Assembly (NCBI GenBank): GCA_033398695.1
Contig: CM065802.1
Span: 76,184,096-76,248,095, forward strand
Direction: 5' to 3'
From: Orobanche coerulescens
Taxonomy: Eukaryota > Streptophyta > Magnoliopsida > Lamiales > Orobanchaceae
Length of the DNA stretch: 64,000 nucleotides
Shown here piece by piece: positions 10,960-22,329 of the stretch. The notes below the pieces were generated by a model that made no database searches, was not told where the DNA came from, and worked only from the letters and a program-made list of their open reading frames with translations. Made by a program: the position numbers and the translations under genes. Each line of letters opens with the position of its first letter. The stretch's first letter is position 1.

Positions 10960-12135
10960 TGGAGTATTAATCCACAATATCGGGGTCCTTAAGAAGAATC
11001 TCTTCTACCTCAAAAGATTTTAATTCCAAATATGGTTTTAACCGTTGACCATTCACTTTGAAAATATTACCATTTTTGGATTTTCAATTTCTGACTCCGT
11101 GAGGATAGACCGTATGAATAATAAATGGACCGGACCACCGTGAACGTAACTTGCCCGGAAATAATAACAAACGAGAGTTAAAAAGAAGGACTTTTTGACC
11201 AGAGAAAAAGTTTTTCTCAAAATGTGTTTATCATGAAAAATTTCATTTTGTCCTTATATTTCCTTGCACAATCGTACGCATCATTTCGATTTCTTCCAAT
11301 TCATTTAGTTGAAGTTTCCTATGAATTCCACCATGTCTAATGAAAAATTTAATCGCTTTATGGCCCAAGATGCTCTATGTTCCAATTCAACAGCAAATGA
11401 CATGGTTTTCCAAAGACAAGCCTAAATGGAGACATTAGATGGGAGTTTTAAAAGCGAGACGGTAAGCCCACAATGCATCATTCAATCGCAAAGACCAATC
11501 TTTCCTTGTAGGATTAACAGCTTTTTCAAGAATATGTTTGATTTCTCTGTTTGAAATTTCAACTTGGCCACTTGTTTGAGGGTGATAAGGAGTAGCAACT
11601 TTATGTGTAACACCATATTTTTAAATAAATGATTCAAAAATTTATTACAAAAATGTTTTCCTCCATCACTTATAATTGCTCGTGGTGTTCCAAATCGAAA
11701 AAATATTTTCTTTCAAAAATTTTACCACGACTTTGTGGTCATTTGTTTTGCAAGCAATTGCTTCTACCCATTTTGAAACATAATCGACGGCCACAAGGAT
11801 GTAAAGATTGCCAAAAAAAAATTGGAAAAGGTCCCATAAAATCTATGCCCCAAACATCAAATATTTCAATAATTAAAATTGGATTTAAAGGCATCATATT
11901 TCGTTTAGAAATTCGACCTAATCTTTGACATCTATCACATGTGCTGCAATATGAATGTGTATCTTTGAAAAGTGTTGGCCAATAAAACCACATTGCGAAT
12001 TTTAGCTTGTTTTTTTGAACTAAAATGACCTCCACATGCATGATCATGACAAAAGGAAATGATATTTTGTTGTTCATGTTCGCACACATCTCCTAATAAT
12101 TTGATCGGGACAATATTTGAACAAATATGGATCAT
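10960..12135 (-). pseudogene. Integrase of element B, frameshifted
   Basis: Minus-strand pieces in three frames. The zinc-binding part reads CHDHACGGHFSS, then [24 protein letters not shown]. The core opens with [11 protein letters not shown] (first catalytic Asp). The C-terminal tail near 10980-11100 reads IFKVNGQRLKPYL, which matches [12 protein letters not shown] in the integrase of D. The sequence in between keeps codon-level likeness to D but is broken by several indels. It inserted cDNA when intact and is plainly dead here. Its end marks where the accessory region of B begins. Confidence 0.85.
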
Positions 12136-12139
12136 CCCA

Positions 12140-12676
12140 AAAGAATTTTTTTACTTCGTTTAAAAATTTTGTTTTATCTTGATTATTCCAATGAGATGGC
12201 ATGTTACCAAGAATAAGGTAATTGACAATGTCTCGCATACCAAGGTATTTGAGAAAGCAGACATGAGTTGTTCATCGTGGAAAGTTTCATTAATGGGAGG
12301 TTCTTTATCAAGAAAATTCACGATTAGCCTAGACAAATGATCGGAACAACATTTTCAACACCTTTTTATCTCGAATTTCTAAGTCAAATTCTTGTAACAA
12401 TAGAATCCAACGGATCAAGCGAGGTTTAGCATCTTTCTTAGAAAGAAGATATTTTAATGCGGATGATCGGAGTAAATTATGACTTTTGAACCAATCAAGT
12501 AAGGTCGAAATTTGTCTAAAGCAAAAACGATCGCAAGCAATTCTTTTCAGCTTGTAGAATAATTTAATTGGGCATCATTTAGAGTTCTACTTGCATAATA
12601 TATTACAGTTGGCAATTTATTTTCTCTTTGACCCAATACTACACCGACGGCATAGTCGGATGCATCGCACATTATT
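12140..12676 (-). pseudogene. RNase H region of element B, decayed
   Basis: The minus-strand translation, with frame changes and stops, shows [52 protein letters not shown] and a decayed SDH. These are the order and motifs of the RNase H domain of D (46166-46900). RNase H removes the RNA template during reverse transcription. Several stops after the LDKF segment rule out function. Confidence 0.75.
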
Positions 12677-13645
12677 TCAAAAGGAAGATTCCATTGGAGA
12701 TTTGATGATAGGTGCAGAGCTCAACATAGATTTGAGTGTCTTAAAAGCTTTTAGACAATGATCATCAAATACGAAAGGTGTGTCTTTTGAAAGTAAATTA
12801 CATAATGGCCTTGAGATTTTACTAAAATCTTTGATGAATCGACGGTAAAAACCAAGATGGCCTAAGAATGACCGAATTTCTTTAATCGTTCGTGGGGGTG
12901 GAAGACTGGATATTAAATCAACTTTAGATTTGTCCACCTCAATTCCTTTTTCGAAATCACATGTCCTAAGACAATTCCTTTTTAACCATAAAATGACATT
13001 TTTCCCAGTTAGGACAAGATTCTTCTCCTTACACCTAACCAACACTTGGGTTAAGTGGTGTAAACATTCATCAAAGCTAGACCCGAATACGTAAAAATCA
13101 TCCATAAAAATTTCCAAAAATGCTCAACCATGTCGAAAAATGCTCATCATACACCGAAAAGTAGCAGTGCATTACACGCACCAAATGGCATTCGTCGGTA
13201 AGCAAAAGTTCCGAAAGGACGGGTAAAAGTGGTTTTTCTTGATCTTCGTGAGCAATGGGAATTTGGTTATAGCCGAATATCCATCAAGAAAACAATAATA
13301 AGCATGGCCGGCTAACCTTTCTAGCATTTGATCAATAAAAGGAAGTGGAAAGTGATCTTTTCTTGTAACAGAGTTCAATTTTCTGTAATCAATACAGACT
13401 CTCCATCCAGTTTGAATTCTGGTTGGAACAAGTTCATTTTCTTCATTCGTGATTACAGTTATGCCACATTTCTTTGGAACCATATGAACAGGACTGACCC
13501 AAGAGCTATCAGAAATAGGGTAGATGATCCCTACATCTAAGAGTTTGATTATTTCAGCTCTTACAACTTCTTTCAAATTAGGATTTAGTCTTCTTTGAAA
13601 TTCTCGGGAAGTTTTCGCATTTTCTTCAAGGTGAATTCGATGCAT
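12677..13645 (-). pseudogene. Reverse transcriptase of element B
   Basis: The N-terminal half (13172-13645) reads RRLNPNLKEVVRAEIIKLL, GWRVCIDYRKLNSVTRKD and FPLPFIDQMLERLAG. The C-terminal half (12677-13117) has the catalytic FMDDF box and GFYRRFIKDFSKISRPL. The two are separated near 13118-13171 by a break that removes the expected continuous palm sequence. The Athila/Tat-style insertion ITNEENELVPTRIQTGW, between the VPKK and CIDYRKLN motifs, is also present in D. It copied element RNA to DNA in its ancestor and is now broken. Confidence 0.88.
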
Positions 13646-13819
13646 GCATATAGAAGGATTAATACCTTTAATATCGGAGATGGTCCAAATTTATTGCTTC
13701 TTTATGTTCTTTAAGAACATTGATTAACTTATCTTCTCGTTCTTCATCTAAATCGATGCTATGATGACAGTGTGGTTTCGATGGCCCTAAAAATGCATAT
13801 TTTAAAGATTCTGTAATGG

Positions 13820-14460
13820 ATTGAGCTCTATCTTTGAATCCTCAATAGTTACTTCATTATTCATTTGGCTCTCAAGTGGTTCGGTTTTAGCTTTCCATTT
13901 ATCATTATCCAATAATGGTGTAGACTCTAGTAAAGAATTTACTTCATTAATTGAATTGTCGATGTCAAAATCGAGCCAAAATGAGCAAGACAGCTTTCAA
14001 AAAGATCATCATCATCCATTTTTGGAAAGAAATAAGGACCCATACTCTCTATCATATTTACCTCATAGACATCATCAAGATCATCATGTTGTTGAGAAAT
14101 GTTAAACATATTTAGTTCAACAGTCATATTTCCAAAAGAAAATTTTATGATGCCATTTCTACAGTTAATTAATGCATTTGAAGTAGCTAAAAATGGCCTT
14201 CCTAAAATAACAGGATTTGATCTTTGGTATTCTCAACAGTTCAGTGTCTATGACTATAAAATCAACAGAAAGTAGAATTTATCTACTTGAATCGTAACAT
14301 CCTCTACGATTCCTCGAGGTATTTTTATAGATCTATCGGCTAGTTGAAGTATCACGGATGTTGATTTTAGCTCCCTAATCCAAGTTGTGTATAAACAATA
14401 TGGTAATAAATTCACACTGGCTCCTAAATCAAGCAAGGCTCGTTTAATGATGTGATCTCC
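13820..14460 (-). pseudogene. Aspartic protease region of element B
   Basis: The minus strand has the active-site box MLDLGASVNLLP and the flap-side LQLADRSIKIPRGIVEDV. D has the corresponding CDLGASINLMP and SLQLADRSIKYPRG. Downstream, EVNMIESMGPYFFP (13939-14127) lies in the variable linker before RT. Frame breaks flank the box. In the family this protease cuts the gag-pol polyprotein. Homodimeric activity is not possible from these fragments. Confidence 0.8.
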
Positions 14461-14718
14461 AATGACACAAGATATTGTAGGACTACCAGATCTTTATACT
14501 TAACGGGAGTTTTATTTGGATTATTGAGCTAACATGTTCACTAAAAATGCCTTTCTTGGAACATTTGTTCTTCTTTTACAAAGGCAAAGATCTTTCAAGA
14601 ACTTAGAATAAGCAGCACTTGTTTAATAGCATCAAGGAATGGAATATTTATTCGAACTTGTTTAAATATTTCCATTATATCTTTGTATTGCACACTTTTA
14701 TCTTTTGGAATAAGTCTT

Positions 14719-16301
14719 TCAGAAATGGAGCTTTTGGAACGTAAGGCTTTTCTTTTTCCTTAGAATCTTTTGGTTTTGAAACTTGTGGTTCATTTGATTT
14801 TTCTTCCGGATCATATTCAGCTTTTGTATTTCTTTTCCACTTCTAAGGGTAGTTATGGACTGAACTTCTGCGTTAGAAGAGTTTACTTCATATTGTCCTT
14901 TAGGATTAGGGATGGACTGACTCGGAAATTTTCCCTTTTCTCTTTCAAATAAAGTTGTTGCAAGTTGACCAATTTGTGTTTCAAGCTTAGAAATAGCATG
15001 TGAGTTTGACTGCATACTTGGCCGAGTTGATTGGAACATTTGTTGAGTAGATTGCATGAATTGTTGCAACGTATCTTCCAAAGATGGTTTCTTTGGCACT
15101 ATAGAAGGATACCGATAAGTATTTGGAGGATATTGATTAGGACGGACATTTTGTTGATTTGGCATATTCATTTGATGTCCTCCTTGATTCATTGGAGGCA
15201 TATTTTGCTTCCAGAAAATTTGGATGATTCCTCCAATTTGGATTATAAGTTGGAGCAAATGGATCATCAAGATTTTCCATATGAATGTAACACATTGACT
15301 TCTTCATTAAAAATTTCTTGATTTTGTGGACCAGAGGGACAAGATTGAGATGAATGAAATGATTCCGCACATGAAATGCAAAATTCATTTTTTGAGTTTG
15401 ACGAGGGGATGGATTGCTTCAAGACTAACGCATCCACTTTTCGTACTAAATCATCTATAGTAGATTTTATTTCAACATCTTGTTTAACCTCGTAAATTCC
15501 ACCTTTTTTTGGGGTCGTATGCATCGATTTGGCTCTAGAGTCGAGTGAATTCCATTGTTGTGAATTAATTGATATATTTTCAAGTGCATTCCAAGCTTCG
15601 TCTCCAATAAGGTGAAGAAATTTTCCACCATGCATTGATTGGATTAATTGGCGATTGTTTGGAGTTAAACCGTCATAAAAATATTTTACCAAACGCCATA
15701 TTTCAAAACCATGATGGGGACACTTAAGGATTAAATCATTAAATCTTTCCCAACACTCGTAAAATTCTTCATTTTCTTTTTGGAAAAATTCGGATATTTC
15801 TCTTCTAAGAAGATCGCTTTGGACATTGGAAAAATTTTGCGAGAAATTTATTCACTAGTTGGTCCCAACTAGTAATTGTTCTTGCTTGAAGAGAATTTAG
15901 CGAAATTTTGCTTTATCTTTGAGAGAAAATGGAAATAATCTAAGTTTGTGATTCATCGAGAAATTTTGGAATCGGAAAGTAGAACAAATATCGAGAAATT
16001 CCTTGACATGCATATACGGATCTTCTCTTTCCAAACCGTGAAAAGATGGAAGAAGTTGAATTATTGATGGTTTAAGTTCGAAATGAGTTGCATTAGTCGT
16101 AGGCAACACTATGCAAGAGGGAGAATTAGCACTCACCGGAGAAAAATATTCTATTAAAGTTTTTTCTTTTGCAACTTGATTATTCCGATTTTCGATTTCG
16201 TCCATTTTTGGTATCGGTTTTATTTGTTGAACTTCAATTTTAGTTAAGGACAATCTTCTTCTCGTTAATCGACCTTTATTATTTCGTTGCCAAACTTGCA
16301 T
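14719..16301 (-). pseudogene. Gag and gag-protease linker of element B
   Basis: Three minus-strand pieces in different frames. 15897-16301 has the gag core (HFELKPSIIQLLPSFHGL, EFLDICSTF, LRLFPFSLKDKAKF), which aligns with D. 15267-15692 continues it (FYDGLTPNNRQLIQSMHGG) and holds a CCHC knuckle, CISCAESFHSSQSC. 14719-15270 is the proline/glutamine-rich linker with SLEDTLQQFMQ, ISKLETQIGQLATTLF and LRSGKE. Gag packages the RNA in virus-like particles. At least three frame changes make it non-functional. Confidence 0.85.
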
Positions 16302-16519
16302 TCACCGATATTACAATTTTTTAACTTTGCATACAAACCAAATTATGATAGTCGATCGAACTTCCAGATCGTTGGAGGCGTCACAACGGTACGCACTTAA
16401 AATCCAACTTTCTTCGGCATGTACAACGGATGCCTTTTTGCCAAAATTCAATCGATTTTCAAAATCGGTTTGTACAAGATTGATATTTAGCTTTTCTCTA
16501 TTCAAATCGAATAAAGTAG

Positions 16520-17932
16520 TGAGTGAAAAATATTAATCCCTTGTTGAATCTTTTAAAGGATTTTATTGTTTAATTAATTTTTTTTTGAGTTTTTATATTT
16601 TTATTATTATTAATAATAATGATAATTATTATAATTATTACTAAAATTATAGGATGTAATAGATTGCAAAGGAATAAATTTACTAATTGATCTACTAAGC
16701 AATATCTATTGATAAACTAAATTATACGACGAAATATTACAACTAAACTAAATGTCTAAGAATAATGTAAGTAGAAAATAACAACTAAAAACACAATCTA
16801 AATTTACCACTAGAAGATTCTATTAGAACTAAAGACAAGATATAAAAATAAAAAAAAATTCTGATTTTTTTTGTATTATTTTATATTTATTTTATATTTT
16901 TATATTTATTATAATTTTATTATATTTTTAGACTAATAATATTGAGCTAATATATATATATATCAAGATATATTATTTATTTTTATAAAAAAATCAGATT
17001 TTTAAAACAGTTTTTATGCAAACAGCTTTTAAAACAATTTTTATAAAAGTTTTTATAAAAGGTAAAATGCAGTTTTACCTTTTAAAAAAGGTAATTAAAA
17101 AATTAAAATTACAAACTTTTATTTTATGCAAACAATAGAAATAGTTTTTTTTTACAAATTATCGTTTCTGTTTTTTTTTTTTTATTTTCAGGCTTTTAAT
17201 TTTTTTAGTATTTTCCTTTTTATTAAAATATTGTAATTTATTTTAAAAAAATAAATTCTGTTTTTATTAAAAAAATTCAAAGTTCAGAAAGTTTATTTTA
17301 TTATATATATTCCAGATTGTTTAAATTATTAATTCTTAATTGATTTTTTTTAGATTTTTATGAAAATTAAATTTTTAATAAAACTAGTGTTTTACTTTTA
17401 AAAATAAAATAAAATAATTCAGATTTTTATTTATTACGGAAAATAATATTCCAGATTATTTTTAATTTATTTTTTTATTTTTTATTTTTTTTTTTTTTTC
17501 TAATTTAAATTAAAAATTTTGATTTTTATAATATTAATATACCAAAATTACAAAAATATTACCTTAAAATCTGAAACTTTTTTGTATTTTCCAGATCTAT
17601 TTTTTTTAAATAAAAATAAATAAGTTCTGAATTTTTTAAAGTTTTTCAGATTTATTTTATATTTTTATATATTTTTGGACTTTTTTAATTTTTTTTTATT
17701 ATTATTTTATTATTATTTTTACGAAAATGAACAGTAGATTTTATTATTATTACTTATATTTATTATTAAAAGTTTTTAAAGTTTTTCAGATTTTTCTTTA
17801 TGAATAAAATAAATTCTACAACTAACAGATATTAAAAAGACAGATAATAATAAAGAAAAGCAGTAAAATAAATAACTAGTAGAAGAATTCAACTAACTTG
17901 GTGACGACGGTCTTCTTGTACTTCGTTTGCGC
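16520..17932 (-). other. AT-rich untranslated leader of element B
   Basis: About 1.4 kb between gag and the primer site, extremely A/T rich and full of T and A runs, with no ORF of note. It lies in the 5' leader position of a minus-strand element, where packaging and dimerisation signals are usually found. None can be identified by eye. Confidence 0.7.
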
Positions 17933-17949
17933 CTCCGGCAACGGCGCCA
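17933..17949 (-). other. Primer-binding site of element B (tRNA-Asp)
   Basis: The plus strand reads CTCCGGCAACGGCGCCA, which matches the 3' end of plant tRNA-Asp (CCCCGGCAACGGCGCCA) at 16 of 17 positions. It sits six bases from the right LTR, marking that LTR as 5'. Confidence 0.9.
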
Positions 17950-17955
17950 AAAACT

Positions 17956-19286
17956 TGTTGTTGGTTTGATTCTTTAGTCTTATACTGCAAGTCGCACGAT
18001 TTGTTCGATGTAGATATGCGGTGCAAGGTCGATTCCACAGGGAGGACTATACTAGTGAAGTCAAATGATTCCTATCGTTTTGAACCAAATTATATTAAAT
18101 TCTAACCTAGTCCCAAATAATTTATTTTTGAATGGTTATAATAATTGCATTAAATAACAAGAATTTTTAAGTAGATTTTAGATAAATTGATTTTAAATAA
18201 TTTACTAGGGTTTAGAGTCCACCAATGTCTATTTATTATTTATTTTATATTTTAATTCCAAGAAATTCGGGAATAGATTCTAAATCAATCTCACTATTTC
18301 CCTATAGATTTGACAATAAGTACAAAATTATAATTCAAATATAGATTTTCCTTCGCTTAAAAAATGTAATTTCTAAGCATTATATGTATCCAATTTAATG
18401 GAAAACAAATAATCAAAGAAATTAACTAATATCAATAATCACAAAGCAAGGGGGAATTTATAACTATCAAAAATACGTGATATAATTGATGAAATAATAT
18501 TCCCCTATTGAAGCGAAAATCATAATCGTTAAAAATATTTATTTAGAATTATTATATAAATATTAATAATAATATAGACATGGTTTCATCATAACCCCAG
18601 TAAAAGAAAATTACTCACTCATAATAACAACATAAATAAATAAATATTCCATAATATTATTACACAAATATAATTTTATTACACAATATTTTTTTCTCTC
18701 CCTTACAATAATATCTCTCTATTTTTTCTCCTTTTTTTCTCCTCCCCAAACACTACACAATCATCCCCTATTTATACTACTTCAAAATCAATAAAATAAT
18801 CATTTTTACAATTAAAAATTCCACCCCCAACAATAATACACGGCTGCCATGAGTGCTGATGTCATGGATGACATCAGCACAGAGTTGAAATTCCGGTTCA
18901 ATCGGGTGTTGACACGTGGCGCAATATGGTCTGTCCATTTAATTGTCCTTCGAACGGTCATAACTTCTTCATACGAACTCGGATTTGGATGAATTTTTTT
19001 TTAAAACGATCGTCTCGACGAGACGAATAAAGTGAGACCAGTCGTGACTATATTTGAGATTTGTAAAAATATCGCCCTTGAACCAATTGATCTGTCTTGT
19101 ACCGGTTGGTTAACCTGCAGATATAATTTAATTCCAATTAATTATCCAAAAATGACATAAAATTATAGAAAATTCTAAGAAAATTAAATAATATAAATAT
19201 ATGGTAAAACGAATAAATTATCACACAAAACACACAATTATATACATAAAATACTAATAAAAATATTACTCAAAATATACTAAACA
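17956..19286 (-). repeat. Right (5') LTR of element B
   Basis: 1331 bp, TGTTGTTGG to CTAAACA, next to the duplication GTCCC. It is nearly identical to the left copy minus the LINE. A TATAAATA box on the minus strand (18769-18776) is preceded in element sense by a perfect inverted repeat at 18854-18879 (12-bp arms TGCTGATGTCAT around GG). Next come ACACGTGG and the palindrome TCGTCTCGACGAGACGA (about 19008-19024). I infer these make up the U3 promoter. Confidence 0.93.
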
Positions 19287-19291
19287 GTCCC

Positions 19292-19787
19292 TGACTGTGT
19301 CGTACCCATAATTCAATACCACTTCTCCTGATAGCTTGTTGTAGTTCGGGTTGAACCGTTAGGCTAGATAACATTACTTCCTGTGTAGTTTTCCGACTAA
19401 GTGCATCAGCTACGACATTAGCCTTCCCGAGGTGGTATGAGATTTCCACATCATAGTCCTTGATTAGCTCCAACCATAACCTCTGCCTCATGTTTAATTC
19501 CCTCTGGGTGAAGATATATTTCAAACTCTTATGGTCCGTAAAAATCTTACAAGTAACTCCATAAAGATAATGCCTCCAAATCTTGAGGGCGTGTACCACT
19601 GCGGCTAGCTCTAAGTCATGCGTCGGGTAATTTATTTCGTAAGGCTTCAGTTGTCCATATGCGTAAGTAATAACTCTGTCGTTCTGCATGAAAACACCCC
19701 CCAACCCATGCTTAGATGCGTCCGTATATATAACGAATCCTTCCGAGCCCTGCAGTAGTACTAACACTGGAGCAGTAGTCAGCCTCC
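19292..19787 (-). pseudogene. RNase H segment of element A between insertions B and C
   Basis: The minus-strand frame reads [77 protein letters not shown] and [14 protein letters not shown]. These are the RNase H domain and connection of a chromovirus. The catalytic TDAS and DH boxes are present and the reading frame is open. It is an internal exon-like slice of pol only because C cut it on the right (19788) and B on the left (19286). The flanking pieces are at 28897 and 5378. Confidence 0.92.
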
Positions 19788-21067
19788 TGTTGCGTGATTC
19801 GGTGAACACAAGTGCACGTTATCGTAGACAAGTAATAAAGAGATGTGTAAGATATCATTCCCACGAGAACTGACTTACTAACTACCGATTTATGAGTATT
19901 CTAATTTTATCTGAACTATCGAATTTTTAGATGTAAGTGATTATAAAAGAAAATTAATAAAAGAATAAATAATAAAAACGATTGTTTGAAGAAAGGAACT
20001 CAAATAAGGAATAAATCTAGGATTGTGAATCCACCTCGGTTTATCCGAATTACTCTCGATTATATGAATTTAATGATTTCCCAATTTATTGAAGGCGAAG
20101 GTTGCTAAAATAGTCTACCGACTCTCCCGAGGTCAATAGATTTTTCTAAGGCGAATAACACACTCTATTCCTAGGTGAATTAATTCGACAATAGGCAAAA
20201 AGCACGAAATCTTCAGAAAGGCCACGTAGTTCCTATGAGTATATTCCTATCTCATAAGATAAAAAGGTTCTCACCAATTTTCCCTACCAACTCTCCTCTC
20301 CCGATTCGAGTTGCGTAATTAAAACAATTCAATTATAGGCCACACAATTGAAAGCATTAAGAACAATTGGGGAAAACTCAATAGAAAAGGGAATTATATT
20401 AATGCAAAATCGAAAGTAAATTCGTCAAAACTTCGGTTTCATCAAGATCCTAGAACAGGGTTTTAGCCTGACATGCTAGAAAATAAAAATACAAAAATAA
20501 TTAAAGAAAGCATAAAGATCAAACGCAGTCGAAGAGCTCGGATTCCTCCGTTCTCTAGCTTCCGCTCTCTACTCCTTGATGTCTTCTGCTTCTCCTCAAT
20601 TCCTTGATGATCGATCCCCCTCAATCTCAGACCTTAAACCCCTATTTATAACTATCATTAGCCTCCAAAATGCGTCCGGGGATTGGGTCGAAAACAGCTC
20701 CAAAAACGGCCCAGAAACGCGGCAAATCCATCAAAACCGCCCCGTGGCCCGCGGCTCACTTAATCTGTGCCGCGGCTCACCATGTTCAACGCCTACACCT
20801 GGGCGCCTTTTTTTCTTCATGGGCCGCGGCTCAGCATCCTTGTGCCGCGGCCCCCGGTATAGTTCGCTCGGCGCTTGCTAGTCCTCTTCTTGTGCCGTGG
20901 CTCATTTGGTTCGTGTCGTTTCAGCCCATTTTTCGCCGTTCGAGCTTTCGAACTCCGATTTCCTACAAAACATATAAGAATGGTGCATTAAGAGCTCATT
21001 TAAGCAGATTTAGACTTCAAATGGATAAAAATTAATGATAAATAAGCGTATAAAAATACGCCTAACA
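19788..21067 (-). repeat. Left (3') LTR of element C
   Basis: 1280 bp, TGTTGCGTG to CGCCTAACA on the plus strand. It differs from the right copy by a few substitutions and lacks about 22 bp of the last GC-motif unit (near 20900). It has a minus-strand TATAAATA at 20643-20650. In element sense, the GTGCCGCGGC array lies upstream of the TATA box (about 20749-20900). Confidence 0.94.
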
Positions 21068-21830
21068 AATACCCCCAAACTTGAGCCTTTGCTTGTCCTC
21101 AAGCAAAAATTAATTTTAAACAAAAAGTATCGTGAATAATCGTGCAAATCCATAGTGCTCAACTTAATCAATACTACCCTGAAAATCTCAAAGAATAATA
21201 CAAGTATCGTAATAATGGGTCACCTACAGGACACTGATTCCACAAAGTAACCAATTTCAGTGCTAATCAATCATTTATGAAGAAAATCAAGCTCAAAGAT
21301 TAACAAGCGTGAATTTAACCGACCGTCAATATGAAGGGTTAAAATAGACAAGCCAACTCGCCCAGTCCCACAGTCTAGTGGCAAAAATTTCAAGAGTTTC
21401 ATCGTCAAAATAACCCTCGGACAACATTCCCTTAGATATGATTAATAAAATGATTCGAGTTAACCACTAGGTTCCGGCTCTCGGGATGTTTCATCGAAAT
21501 AACCCTAGGGTGGATTTCCATTCTCATGTATTGGGGAACCGTTTGACGTAAAAGACACTCATGGGGCACATGGATGCTTCTAGTTACTAAGTTCCCCTCC
21601 ACAACGGAGAAAAAACTCGAATAGCTATTCCCGCATGTACGATTCAAGGTCGCTGTTTTACGCGAGAGTAAACAACGGGTCACACAAATACCCCCGGTTA
21701 CTAGGCTTCCCATAATCGGCACATGCGATATCTCTAAACCACTAGTCTAATCAGGGTTGTCGTTTTACGCGAGAGTAAACAACGGGTCACGCGAATACCC
21801 CCTGTTACTAGACTTCCCATCATAAAATAT
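21068..21830 (-). repeat. Polypurine tract and 107-bp tandem repeat in the 3' region of C
   Basis: The minus strand has CAAGTTTGGGGGTATT next to the LTR (polypurine tract, 21068-21083). A unit containing TTTTACGCGAGAGTAAAC, a GGGTCAC box and CCCGGTTACTAG starts at 21656 and again at 21763, a 107-bp period. D has the same pair at 43195 and 43302, also 107 bp apart. A more diverged related block (TTTGACGTAAAAGACACTCA) precedes them. No protein is encoded. Confidence 0.75.
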
Positions 21831-22329
21831 ATAATATCTCGACTTTTTCTTGGGAAAAACTATCCGACTCTAAACTCAATTTAAGTGCCAACAAGACTCA
21901 TGTTACTGGACAACTAGATACGCGAAAAGTGTAACCAAACGTATAGACGGCGATTTGAAAACACGTATGTCTCCTTTCTTATACGCTAAAATTTCTACAA
22001 TCACGAAAAGTATCAGACCTAAATGCATACTTAACGGAAACAGCTATCGCTGACTGCAACTCGACTAAAACTCAACCATTTCTTCCAAGAGAAATCAGTA
22101 TCATAACATCAGTTTTACACAAGGAAGCACGAAAAATTCACCAATGCAAATAATATCACGACAAGCAAGGCTAGCGTCAAAAAATAATGAAAAATAACGA
22201 AAAATGCAAGCGAATAAGTACAACAACAGAAAGTAAACCCCCCCAAACTTAGGACGTACATTGACCTCAATGGACAAAAAATAGTAATATGCAATAAGAG
22301 ACAAGGTCAAGTACTCCCCTAATGTCCGC

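Larger units (their letters stand above)
5379..19286 (-). mobile_element. Element B: Athila-like Ty3/gypsy element carrying a LOG copy
   Basis: LTRs at 5379-7612 and 17956-19286, with perfect 5-bp target duplications GTCCC (5374-5378 and 19287-19291). The element lies inside the integrase region of A. The primer site matches tRNA-Asp, and the purine tract lies at 7613-7620. In minus-strand order the interior has gag, protease (DLGAS), RT, RNase H and integrase, all heavily frameshifted, then an unrecognised ORF and a LOG-like pseudogene before about 1.8 kb of non-coding sequence. RT and protease style and the tRNA-Asp primer fit the Athila/Tat group. The LTRs look almost identical apart from a LINE in the left one, although pol is very decayed. 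Confidence 0.93.
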
